In this document: one piece after another, positions 8,436 to 15,015 of the stretch
Position numbering within the stretch: the first letter of the stretch is position 1
How the letters are laid out: every line of letters begins with the position of its first letter
Source: an uncultured Clostridia bacterium
Lineage (GTDB): Bacteria > Bacillota > Clostridia > Christensenellales > CAG-138
Direction: 5' to 3'
Length of the DNA: 16,006 bases
Assembly: GCA_947304365.1 (NCBI GenBank)
Contig: CAMZAY010000005.1
Span: forward strand, 1 to 16,006
The notes under the pieces: model-generated
What the model was told of the DNA's origin: nothing
Seen by the model: the letters and a program-made list of their open reading frames with translations, nothing else
Database searches by the model: none
Position numbers and translations under genes: made by a program

Positions 8436-9439
8436 AGATCATCGCCTTTGCCGAAAAGCAGCCTTTGGGCTGTATCGGCGGTCTCGTCCAAGTCGTCATA
8501 CTTAGGCAGCATGAGTCTTGCCGTTTCGGCGCCCGCAAGCGCCGCCGCGGCTGTTTGGCGTATCGCGTCCTCAAGCCCGCTCTCCGCATAGCGCGAGCGG
8601 GAGAACACTTCCTTCGACCATGCCATATTCTCAAACTCTTCAAGCATTATGCCGCCTGCGATACGTGCCGTTTCATCCGCGCTCATCGGTTCGAGCGCGG
8701 GACCTGACTCCCTTTCGAGAAGGTACACGCCCGATATGCGCCTCGCCCCGATCTCGGCGGAGCAGGAATAGATCCTTTCAAACGGGAGCACGCGGTACGG
8801 CTTTTTGCCGAGCAGGCGCGAAACGCCGCGATTCAGGGAATCGGCCGCCGTGCGCTTATTGAACGAATCGTATTTCCTGATGCTGATCCTCGCCCTGTGC
8901 GGGAGCGGGAAGACCCTCCCTTCGCCGATCACGCAGAAGTCCTCCGCAGCGGCGCCGAAGCCGCGTTTGGCAAGCAGCCCCGCTATGGTGCTTTTGCCCG
9001 AGCCTCCCTCGCCTAAAAGGAGCTTCGCGCCGTCCCCCGACTTGACGGCGGAGGCGTGGAACAGCGTCATGCCGTTTTCAAGGAGCTTTATCTCCAATGC
9101 TGCGAGGAACGCGTTGTGCAGAAAATCGGTCAGCGAAGCCTGCCATTTGGGCATGAAAGCGGGGTTGATAAGCTGAAAAGCGTCGCGCTTTACCGGCTTG
9201 TAAGGCAGGAAAAGGGTGAATCCGTCGAGCGAGGGCGTCATTTTAAGTCCGCATTCCCGGCAGGACGCCCTGAGCCTTATCGCGTCCTCCGGCGCTTTGC
9301 CGCTTTCGATGCGGACGGCGATATCCGCCCGCCCCTCGTCGGCGCATTCTATAAGCCCGTATTCCTCGCGCAAAAAGCCGTAAAGCGCGTCCGCTTCCGC
9401 CTCGAATCGGATATTCAGCTTTCCGACCTTGATCATCAT
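8432..9439 (-). CDS. HPr-kinase-like (HprK-related) P-loop kinase
   Basis: The protein is 335 residues from the start chosen here. Counting from that start, LFHASAV (126-132), the Walker A loop GEGGSGKST (143-151), acidic AAEDF (164-168) and PLPHRARISIRKY (178-190) follow the order seen in HprK/PEPCK-type kinases. The N-terminal region of about 120 residues has no motif I recognise. True HprK works with HPr in carbon catabolite control, but this one lacks standard HprK flanking motifs and sits in a glycan locus, so a different phosphoryl acceptor is likely. Relatives occur in peptide modification clusters beside nucleotidyltransferases. I prefer the MMIKVGKLNIRF start (ATG at 9439) because AAAGGG lies upstream and it falls after the wzy stop. 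An earlier ATG at 9484 would overlap wzy by 23 bases and has no visible ribosome site. Confidence 0.78.
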   Translation of the reverse strand: MMIKVGKLNIRFEAEADALYGFLREEYGLIECADEGRADIAVRIESGKAPEDAIRLRASCRECGLKMTPSLDGFTLFLPYKPVKRDAFQLINPAFMPKWQASLTDFLHNAFLAALEIKLLENGMTLFHASAVKSGDGAKLLLGEGGSGKSTIAGLLAKRGFGAAAEDFCVIGEGRVFPLPHRARISIRKYDSFNKRTAADSLNRGVSRLLGKKPYRVLPFERIYSCSAEIGARRISGVYLLERESGPALEPMSADETARIAGGIMLEEFENMAWSKEVFSRSRYAESGLEDAIRQTAAAALAGAETARLMLPKYDDLDETADTAQRLLFGKGDDL

Positions 9440-9461
9440 GCGATCGAAACAGCCCTTTCGT

Positions 9462-10835
9462 TCAATAGTCGAGCTCCGCGTCATATGCGGAGTAGGGCAG
9501 GCTCAATATGAACCACAGATAATAGATGCCCACGAATTCGCTCTTGAAGCCGGCGATGAACACCGGCACCAGCGCGATAAGGTATATCTGCCCGAATATG
9601 CCGTAGCTCTCCGCACGTTCCCTTACGCATTTAAGGCATTTTGCGAAGAAGCGCGCCATGAGCCCCGCGCCGACGAGCCCATAGCCCGAGAGTATCGCCG
9701 GGAAGAACAGCTGACCGTTCGCGATCGTCGGCAGAGTGCCGTTCAGGAGCGCCTTTACGGACTTGTCCAGCGCGCGGTAATTCGAGGCGATACCGCCCAC
9801 AAGGGATTTGAAATAATAGCCCTGCAGACCGTTGCCGCAGCCTATTATGGGGAATTTGAGGAATATCGCCCAGTTGCCGATTATCGGTATCATTCGCGAG
9901 GCGGTGGACTGGTTCTGCATATCGAGCACCTTCGTGCGGAGAAGATACGAGAAGTTGAAGCCCAGCACCGAATCAACATACTCAAGATTATTCAGCATAA
10001 ATATGCCCGCGCCCATAAGGAGCACCGCCAAAAGACGCACGCCGAAATTCCTTGTCCTGCCGAAGAGGATGAAGAGTATCGCCGTGCCGAGCGAAGCGAA
10101 TGTCAAAAGGTATGCCGTGGTGCTCTTTGTGAATATGATGACCGGTATCCACGCAATGAACTCGGCAACGGCCGCCGTCGGCGAATCGTACCTTGTTATG
10201 AGCCTTGCGGCATGCACCGGGATGACCACGATGCCTATGAACATCGCCGCCCAGGAAGGCTCCCAGAACGTGAGCGCTATCTGCCTGCGGAATGTGTTGA
10301 ACGCGAAAAACTTCGCAAGAGTCTTATAAACGTCGGTTATTATCGGTATCCCCGCGAGCGCCGCGATCTGAAGATACCCGACGACGAGCGTTATCCTCGT
10401 GGACAAAAGCAGGCACTTGAAAACCGAGTCCCTGCCGATATAGCGGAACGCCGCCTTCGAGTACATCATAATCAGCCCGTACTGCACGAAATCGAGCAGC
10501 ATCTTGGCTGCGGCGACGTAGGGGGAATTGCCGTTGAACCTGCCGAAGGTGGAGTTGACGTAGAGCGCCATCACGAAGGATATCGCCGCGAACACCGCGA
10601 CCATCTTCCAGAAGACGTTTATCAGCGCGCCGGGGCCGCGCCCTTTTTCGCCGAACAGAACGCCGGGATCCGAAAGGCAGAGTATAAGGCCGAGAACGTG
10701 AAATATCAGGCTGAGGTATTCAGCCTGTGCCCCCAAGACGCCTTTGATCGGGGTGAGTATCGCAAGCATGCGGAACGGCAGACAGATTATAAACGCCTTC
10801 GCGATGCCCTGCTCTAACGATAGACCGCCTTTCAA
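9462..10835 (-). CDS. wzy: Wzy-type polysaccharide polymerase / O-antigen ligase-like membrane protein
   Basis: The protein has 457 residues made mostly of hydrophobic helices, with about ten or more likely membrane segments and one longer polar region (about 275-385) toward the C-terminal half. That is the architecture of Wzy polymerases and WaaL-type ligases. FWEPSWAAMF (about 205-214) resembles the F.EPs..a segment common in Wzy-like proteins. It should link flipped repeat units into polymer on the outer face of the membrane. Wzy proteins share little sequence, so the call rests on topology, length and locus context. Translation appears to start at TTG (10835-10833). AAGAGG lies 8 bases upstream and overlaps the stop codon of the preceding glycosyltransferase, and no in-frame ATG or GTG with a better site was seen. 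Confidence 0.85.
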   Translation of the reverse strand: MKGGLSLEQGIAKAFIICLPFRMLAILTPIKGVLGAQAEYLSLIFHVLGLILCLSDPGVLFGEKGRGPGALINVFWKMVAVFAAISFVMALYVNSTFGRFNGNSPYVAAAKMLLDFVQYGLIMMYSKAAFRYIGRDSVFKCLLLSTRITLVVGYLQIAALAGIPIITDVYKTLAKFFAFNTFRRQIALTFWEPSWAAMFIGIVVIPVHAARLITRYDSPTAAVAEFIAWIPVIIFTKSTTAYLLTFASLGTAILFILFGRTRNFGVRLLAVLLMGAGIFMLNNLEYVDSVLGFNFSYLLRTKVLDMQNQSTASRMIPIIGNWAIFLKFPIIGCGNGLQGYYFKSLVGGIASNYRALDKSVKALLNGTLPTIANGQLFFPAILSGYGLVGAGLMARFFAKCLKCVRERAESYGIFGQIYLIALVPVFIAGFKSEFVGIYYLWFILSLPYSAYDAELDY

Positions 10836-10843
10836 CTGATCGA

Positions 10844-10849
10844 CCTCTT
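10844..10849 (-). promoter_or_regulatory. Ribosome binding site deciding the TTG start of wzy
   Basis: On the minus strand AAGAGG occurs 8 bases before TTG at 10835-10833 and shares bases with the TAA stop of the preceding gene. A stronger AAGGAG (10859-10854) is 18 bases away, too far for this start. The arrangement suggests termination-coupled initiation from a weak start codon. Confidence 0.6.
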
Positions 10850-11954
10850 ATTGCTCCTTATCGGGCGCGCCGCCCGAGAGTACCTTTAAATGCGCGCGGC
10901 ACATTGCCTCTATGGTGTGACCCTTTGCCGCGTCATACGCTTTTTTGCCGAATACGGCCCTCTCTTCGGGATCCCTTGCAAGCCGGGCGATCGCTTTAGC
11001 CATCGCTTCCGGATCCTCCGAAGGGACTATCAAGCCGTTTTCGCCGGGAGTTATCAGCTCCCTCGCGGCGTTCGACATATCGGTGGATATGACCGGTACG
11101 CCGTGCGCCATCGCCTCGTTCACGACGAGGCCCCATACGTCCCCCCTTGTGGGGAATACGAAGATATCCGCGGCGCTGTAATATGCGTCGAGCTCCCTGC
11201 CGCGCTTGAATTCGATGAAGTGAAGATCATTAAGCCCGTTTTCTTCCTTCGCCTTAACGAATTCCTCCGGCGGTTCGCCGCCGACGATGTAAAACCCTAT
11301 GCCGCGGTCCGAAAGCGCCGCCGCCTTCAGAAGCACGTCGCTCCCCTTCACGGGGCTGTATCTTCCGACGTTCAGAACGACGGTCTCCTCCTTAATGCCG
11401 AGGAGCTCCCGCGCCTCCTTTTTATCGGGGTGCGGCGCCGTCATGTCGCTTTCCTTTAAGGATGAGAACGGGTAGCGGAATATCGCGTTTTCATCCGCGC
11501 CGTATTTCATGAAATACCTGTCGCATTCCTTAGAGGTGCTGAAAAACCCCTTCGCGCCCTTTACCGCAAACTTTTTGAGCGCGCGCTTTACAAAGCTCTC
11601 GCTCCTTACGAACGCGCCGTCCGCCTCGATATAATAGCGGCGCCTGCGCATCCGCATGATAAGCACGGCAAGCAGCGTCGTGGGCGAGGCGAGGTTCGAA
11701 ACGATCACCTCGTCAAACGAGCGGTCCCTGACGAATTTCCTTATGCCGGGGCAGAACGCGCTGTCGACCGCGGTCGAAACGCCCTTCAGTATCACGCCCC
11801 GGAAGCCGTCGAACGAAAACCGCTTCCATGATTCGTCGCGCTCGTCCGAAGCTCCTTTTTCAAATGTTACGGTCAGCTCGCAGCTTTTGCCGAGCTCGTT
11901 GAAAAAAACGACCCTGTACGGGGAAGGTATGTTTGTCAGAAAAAGCAGTTTCAT
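10848..11954 (-). CDS. GT4-family glycosyltransferase
   Basis: The 368-residue protein opens MKLLFLTNIPSPYRVVFFNE, a common beginning for GT4 enzymes of polysaccharide loci. It carries YYIEADGAF (107-115) at the domain boundary, GRYSPVKGSDVLLKA (197-211) at the start of the nucleotide-sugar domain, and DVWGLVVNEAMAHG (272-285). In the last motif the E-x7-E pair is Asp272/Glu280, a D-for-E variant seen in this subgroup. It should transfer a sugar to the growing undecaprenyl-linked oligosaccharide in the cytoplasm; donor and acceptor are unknown. Its ATG overlaps the stop of the previous glycosyltransferase (ATGA) and its stop is 12 bases before the wzy TTG. The short tail after about residue 355 is polar and probably unstructured. 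The protein appears complete. Confidence 0.9.
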   Translation of the reverse strand: MKLLFLTNIPSPYRVVFFNELGKSCELTVTFEKGASDERDESWKRFSFDGFRGVILKGVSTAVDSAFCPGIRKFVRDRSFDEVIVSNLASPTTLLAVLIMRMRRRRYYIEADGAFVRSESFVKRALKKFAVKGAKGFFSTSKECDRYFMKYGADENAIFRYPFSSLKESDMTAPHPDKKEARELLGIKEETVVLNVGRYSPVKGSDVLLKAAALSDRGIGFYIVGGEPPEEFVKAKEENGLNDLHFIEFKRGRELDAYYSAADIFVFPTRGDVWGLVVNEAMAHGVPVISTDMSNAARELITPGENGLIVPSEDPEAMAKAIARLARDPEERAVFGKKAYDAAKGHTIEAMCRAHLKVLSGGAPDKEQ

Positions 11955-13135
11955 ACGCCTTCGCCGCTCCCGAAATAGACCTTGAAGTACCCCGCCGCCA
12001 TAGCTTCCTTTGTGAAGAGGCGCGCCTCGATCGAAGCGGGGAGCCGCTTTATGCTTTCGGCAAGGGCGTTCACGTCCCCGGCGGGGACAACGTCGCCCGC
12101 CGTCCTGCCAGCCGCTTCGCCGCTGCCGCCCGTATCGTACGTCACGACCGGCGTGCCGCAGGCGAGCGCCTCCAGATTGGTGGTGGGGAAATTATCGTCA
12201 TAGGTGGGGTTTACGAAAACGTGCGCCATGCTGTAAAGCTGTGCGAGGGTGCGGGCGGAATCCGTCCTTTCAATACCTATAACGCCGTCGGGGAGCGACC
12301 CGATCTGCTTTTTCGTAAGCCCCACGAGCACTATCGCGTATTCCTCGGGATCTAAGAGCGCCCTGAGCTTAATGAGATCGCCGAGCCCCTTATACGCGCT
12401 CCACACCGAGGCGACGCCGAGGACGGCCTTCCTGGTCCCCAAATTGAGCCTTTCGCGCATATCGCCCTCGTCGGGATGGAACACGGCGGTGTCGATCCCG
12501 TTCGGTATTACGAAGCACGGCCGGTCTTTAAGGAACGATCTTGCGGCAAGCCCCGCAAGCCATTTCGACGGAACGACGAGCGTAAGCCCGGGAACCGAAG
12601 TGAAAAGCGATTTTTTTAGCTCCCAATTCCTGTGCGAGCGATCGACAAGGCTTTTGGGGTATCCGGAGATATCGGGACAGGAGCCGCAGCCGGTCTCCCA
12701 TTTTTCGCACTTCGCCGAGATGCAGTAGGCGCTGTGCCCGGTGAACGCCCAACAGTCGTGCAGCGTCCATATCACCCTTTTCCCGCACGATGCAAGATAA
12801 CCGAACAGGAGCTTTACGTTTATGTAATAGCCGTGGATATTGTGGATGTGGATGATATCGGGATCGAACTCCTTGACCCATTTAATGAACCGCTCCGTCG
12901 CGGCGCGGCTGCCGAAGCCCGAAGCGTCCGAAAGCCGCGCTTTGAGCGCGTGAAGCTTTACGTCGGTATCGGAGCCGATCCTTACCGCGAACCTTTCGCA
13001 GTCCTTCGGCACGGCGTTTCGTCCATATGCGATTTTGACCTCGTGCCTGTTTTTTTCAAGCGCCTCCGCAAGATCGGTGCAGATCCTGCCCGTGGAGCCG
13101 CTGCCGCAGGTCACGTTGATCATCAATATCCTCAT
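11951..13135 (-). CDS. GT4-family glycosyltransferase, WcaC-like
   Basis: The 394-residue GT-B protein has MRILMINVTCGSGSTGRI at the N-terminus, DIIHIHNIHGYYIN (93-106) and the characteristic WTLHDCWAFTGHSAYC (123-138). These place it near the colanic-acid WcaC-like glycosyltransferases. A cysteine group follows (Cys128, 138, 143, 150, 153). The C-terminal domain has SVWSAYKG (243-250) and NPTYDDNFPTTNLEALACG (309-327), with Asp314/Glu322 in the E-x7-E positions. It should add a sugar to the lipid-linked repeat; the donor is not readable from the sequence. Its ATG overlaps the TGA of the amber-interrupted glycosyltransferase gene upstream. Its own translation would normally be coupled to a gene whose ribosomes may stop early (see findings). 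Confidence 0.9.
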   Translation of the reverse strand: MRILMINVTCGSGSTGRICTDLAEALEKNRHEVKIAYGRNAVPKDCERFAVRIGSDTDVKLHALKARLSDASGFGSRAATERFIKWVKEFDPDIIHIHNIHGYYINVKLLFGYLASCGKRVIWTLHDCWAFTGHSAYCISAKCEKWETGCGSCPDISGYPKSLVDRSHRNWELKKSLFTSVPGLTLVVPSKWLAGLAARSFLKDRPCFVIPNGIDTAVFHPDEGDMRERLNLGTRKAVLGVASVWSAYKGLGDLIKLRALLDPEEYAIVLVGLTKKQIGSLPDGVIGIERTDSARTLAQLYSMAHVFVNPTYDDNFPTTNLEALACGTPVVTYDTGGSGEAAGRTAGDVVPAGDVNALAESIKRLPASIEARLFTKEAMAAGYFKVYFGSGEGV

Positions 13136-13989
13136 TGTCTTTTCCCGGCAAGCTCCTCAAGCTCGCTCTCGAGCTTTTCGATGAAGCGGGTCTCCTCAAA
13201 GTTTTCTTCGTAATATTTCCTGGCGTTGACGCCCATTTCGGCTTTTCGCGGGCTGTCCAGGAACTTCTTTACGTTCCGGGCAAGCTCGTCCGCGTCCTCC
13301 GCCCTTCCGACAAAGCCGCAGTCCGCCGCGCGGATAACGTCGGCAGCTTCGCCGTCGATCGCGCCGATTATAGGCCTGCCCGCGGCCATATAGGACTGCA
13401 TCTTCCCCGGGAGCGTGCGCGACAGGAACGGATCCGCATCAAGGGTTATCAGCATCGCGTCCGCCATGGAATAATACTTCGGCATTTCCTCAAGCGGGCG
13501 CCTGCCGGCAAATTCAATATTGTCGAGGCGCTTGTCCTTCGCCTCGCGCTCGATCCGTTCAAGTTCCGACCCGCCGCCGACGATCGTAAAGCGGACCGGC
13601 TCTGCCTTAAGCTTTTCCGCCGCCGCAAGCACGGTGTCCATGCTCTGCGCGGCGCCGATATTCCCCGCAAAGACTATGTTCGCCGTATCAGCGGGCTCCT
13701 TCCGCGGGATATCGGAGAAAATCTCCTCCGCGTATTGGGGGAGGTAAACGACGCGGTCGGCATTTATGCCGAATTCCTCTGTCATGTAGTTTTTGAAGAA
13801 GCGGCTCGTCACAAAGAGCTTGCCGCATTCACGGTAAATGCGTTTCGAGACCCCGCCGTAATGGGCGAATATCGGCGACGAGCGCTTTACGCCGCCCGCG
13901 ATAAGGCTCTCCGGCCAAAGATCGAGGCAGTACAGCGCCGTGGGTACGGAATGCTTTTTGCCGTATGCAAGCGCCGGCTTTGCCATCAT
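13132..13989 (-). CDS. C-terminal fragment of the interrupted glycosyltransferase
   Basis: If the amber codon is a true stop, this is the first stretch after it that could be translated independently: the first ATG in frame is at 13989, followed at once by a second ATG. I see no Shine-Dalgarno-like sequence before them and no ATG, GTG or TTG between the TAG and 13989. Independent translation therefore looks unlikely. The fragment of 285 residues holds the end of the acceptor domain and the whole nucleotide-sugar domain, and would not be expected to work alone. Confidence 0.5.
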   Translation of the reverse strand: MMAKPALAYGKKHSVPTALYCLDLWPESLIAGGVKRSSPIFAHYGGVSKRIYRECGKLFVTSRFFKNYMTEEFGINADRVVYLPQYAEEIFSDIPRKEPADTANIVFAGNIGAAQSMDTVLAAAEKLKAEPVRFTIVGGGSELERIEREAKDKRLDNIEFAGRRPLEEMPKYYSMADAMLITLDADPFLSRTLPGKMQSYMAAGRPIIGAIDGEAADVIRAADCGFVGRAEDADELARNVKKFLDSPRKAEMGVNARKYYEENFEETRFIEKLESELEELAGKRQ

Positions 13990-14088
13990 TACGGGGCTGA
14001 GCTGATAGACGAATACCAGGTCGAACGCCGTGCCGTCCTTCGCCGTGCATCTGCCGGAACCGAGGTACTCGTTCGCTCTGCGGACGAA

Positions 14089-14091
14089 CTA
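14089..14091 (-). other. In-frame amber (TAG) codon inside a glycosyltransferase gene
   Basis: The plus strand reads cta at 14089-14091, giving TAG on the coding strand between AAT TAT TAT and TTC GTC. It is in phase with both flanking coding parts (102 bases from the 13989 ATG). None of the 13 visible terminators of the other genes in the window is TAG: six are TAA and seven TGA, counting the real end of this gene. Confidence 0.92.
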
Positions 14092-14343
14092 ATAATAATT
14101 CACCGCGCGGCGGAACGCGCCCTTTTTCCTGGGCGCGATCGGACAGCGGTGCACGCGCACTCCGTTGATGACCTCGTCCGCCCTCGCATGCCCTTCATAG
14201 CCCGGGTATATCTCGCCCTCGGGATAATTCGGCTCGCCGGTCACGACCGCGACCTCATGCCCGCGGGCGGCGAGCTTTTCGCAAAGCACGTTTATCCGGA
14301 ACGGTTCCGGATAATAGTACTGACAAACCACGAGTATCTTCAT
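14089..14343 (-). CDS. N-terminal fragment of the interrupted glycosyltransferase
   Basis: This is the only part with a normal start (ATG, AAGGAAG ribosome site inside the end of the preceding gene). If translation stops at TAG it makes an 84-residue peptide ending in AVNYY. It covers only the first strands of the GT-B acceptor domain and lacks the donor-binding half, so it should be inactive. Confidence 0.55.
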   Translation of the reverse strand: MKILVVCQYYYPEPFRINVLCEKLAARGHEVAVVTGEPNYPEGEIYPGYEGHARADEVINGVRVHRCPIAPRKKGAFRRAVNYY

Positions 14344-14346
14344 CCG

Positions 14347-14997
14347 TTACGCTTCCTTATCCTTGTTTTCGGCTTCATGACGATGGAGCTCTCCCGTGCC
14401 GCCCTCGACCACGCCGTCGCCCCTGGCGACGGAAAAAACGGTGCCGAACACGCAGCGGCAGTCAAAGAAGAAAGCGGTGAAGCCGCCTTTTTTGAACCTT
14501 GCGGCATACTCCCCGTCAAGCTTCGCCTTAACGGGTATCTCCAGCTCGTCGCGCCCGTTGATCTGCGCCCAGCCGGTAAGCCCGGGGCGCATATCGTTCG
14601 CGCCGTATTTATCCCTTTCCGATATCAGGTCGTATTGGTTCCACAGCGCGGGACGCGGGCCGACTATGCTCATGTCGCCCTTAAGTATGTTGAGAAGCTG
14701 CGGCAGTTCGTCAAGGGAAGTCCTTCTCAAAAACCTGCCCACCCTTGTAATGTACTTGTCCGGATCGGCAAGCAGGTGCGTGGGCACGTCATGCGGAGTG
14801 GACGTCTTCATGCTGCGGAATTTATACAGGCTGAAATGGCTCTTTCCCCTGCCCACGCGCTTCTGCGAGAATATGACGGGGCCGGGATCGTCGATCTCCA
14901 TTGCGATCACGATCAGGAGAAACAGCCATGAGCCGCATAAAATGCCCATGAGCGAAAGCACTATATCCAAGATACGTTTTATAAAACGCCCGTACAA
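14347..14997 (-). CDS. Monotopic phosphoglycosyl transferase (undecaprenyl-phosphate sugar-1-phosphate transferase)
   Basis: The 216-residue protein is the short, PglC/WcaJ-C-terminal type of bacterial sugar transferase. It has an N-terminal re-entrant hydrophobic segment (about 9-33), DPGP (37-40), QKRVGRG (45-51), KFRSM (59-63), and RRTSLDELPQ (91-100) with the catalytic Asp96-Glu97 pair. GDMSIVGPRP (107-116) and RPGLTGWAQINGR (137-149) follow. It transfers a sugar phosphate from a UDP-sugar to undecaprenyl phosphate, starting the repeat unit at the inner membrane face. The dehydratase upstream may prepare its substrate. The start is TTG (14997-14995) with GGAGGA four bases upstream. The tail after GTGELHR is slightly longer and more charged than usual, and its coding sequence holds the ribosome site of the next gene. 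Confidence 0.94.
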   Translation of the reverse strand: MYGRFIKRILDIVLSLMGILCGSWLFLLIVIAMEIDDPGPVIFSQKRVGRGKSHFSLYKFRSMKTSTPHDVPTHLLADPDKYITRVGRFLRRTSLDELPQLLNILKGDMSIVGPRPALWNQYDLISERDKYGANDMRPGLTGWAQINGRDELEIPVKAKLDGEYAARFKKGGFTAFFFDCRCVFGTVFSVARGDGVVEGGTGELHRHEAENKDKEA

Positions 14998-15001
14998 ACT
15001 G

Positions 15002-15007
15002 TCCTCC
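15002..15007 (-). promoter_or_regulatory. Ribosome binding site deciding the TTG start of the phosphoglycosyl transferase
   Basis: GGAGGA on the minus strand ends four bases before TTG at 14997-14995. It lies in the 18-base gap after the dehydratase stop. The protein would begin YGRFIKRILD, where the family's conserved start region begins, so TTG is convincing. Confidence 0.7.
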
Positions 15008-15015
15008 GGAGCGGC

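Larger units (their letters stand above)
13132..14343 (-). pseudogene. WbuB-like GT4 glycosyltransferase interrupted by one in-frame amber codon
   Basis: Read as one frame, this is a 403-codon gene with the usual length and order of WbuB-type GT4 enzymes, but codon 85 (14091-14089) is TAG. The N-terminal part starts MKILVVCQYYYPEPFRINVL and has GEPNYPEGEIYPGYEG. After the stop, the same frame continues FVRRANEYLGSG, then FDLVFVYQLSPVMMAKPALA, LYCLDLWPES (about 137-146), FAGNIGAAQSMDTV (about 225-238) and TLPGKMQSYMAAGRP (about 310-324). Relatives commonly read NYYSF here, so a Ser codon TCG changed to TAG by one base is the simplest explanation. No frameshift or deletion is needed. It may be a recent nonsense mutation, a sequencing error or a readthrough site. 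It starts 3 bases after the phosphoglycosyl transferase stop, with AAGGAAG upstream. WbuB relatives include proposed L-FucNAc transferases. Confidence 0.88.

Noticed and set aside
7101..9439. A lasso peptide or other RiPP cluster around the HprK-like kinase and nucleotidyltransferase
   Set aside because: No precursor peptide, PqqD-like recognition protein, protease or asparagine-synthetase-like cyclase is found in the window; all neighbours are polysaccharide genes.
9440..9484. Upstream start of the HprK-like gene giving 15 extra residues
   Set aside because: It would overlap wzy by 23 bases, has no ribosome site, and the extra residues look unlike the start of a folded domain. It is not excluded.
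9429..10817. A 462-codon plus-strand open frame opposite wzy
   Set aside because: The translation is a highly charged, low-quality sequence (many Arg, Glu, Tyr, His), the expected mirror of a hydrophobic membrane protein gene.
13990..14088. A frameshift or small deletion as the cause of the split glycosyltransferase
   Set aside because: The bases between the two coding parts translate in the same frame into sensible family sequence, so only the TAG interrupts it.
13135..14931. A 598-codon open frame on the plus strand across three minus-strand genes
   Set aside because: It is antisense to well-recognised glycosyltransferase and phosphoglycosyl transferase genes, and its translation is rich in Arg, His and Val with no family motif. 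Long antisense frames are expected in GC-rich DNA with biased third positions.
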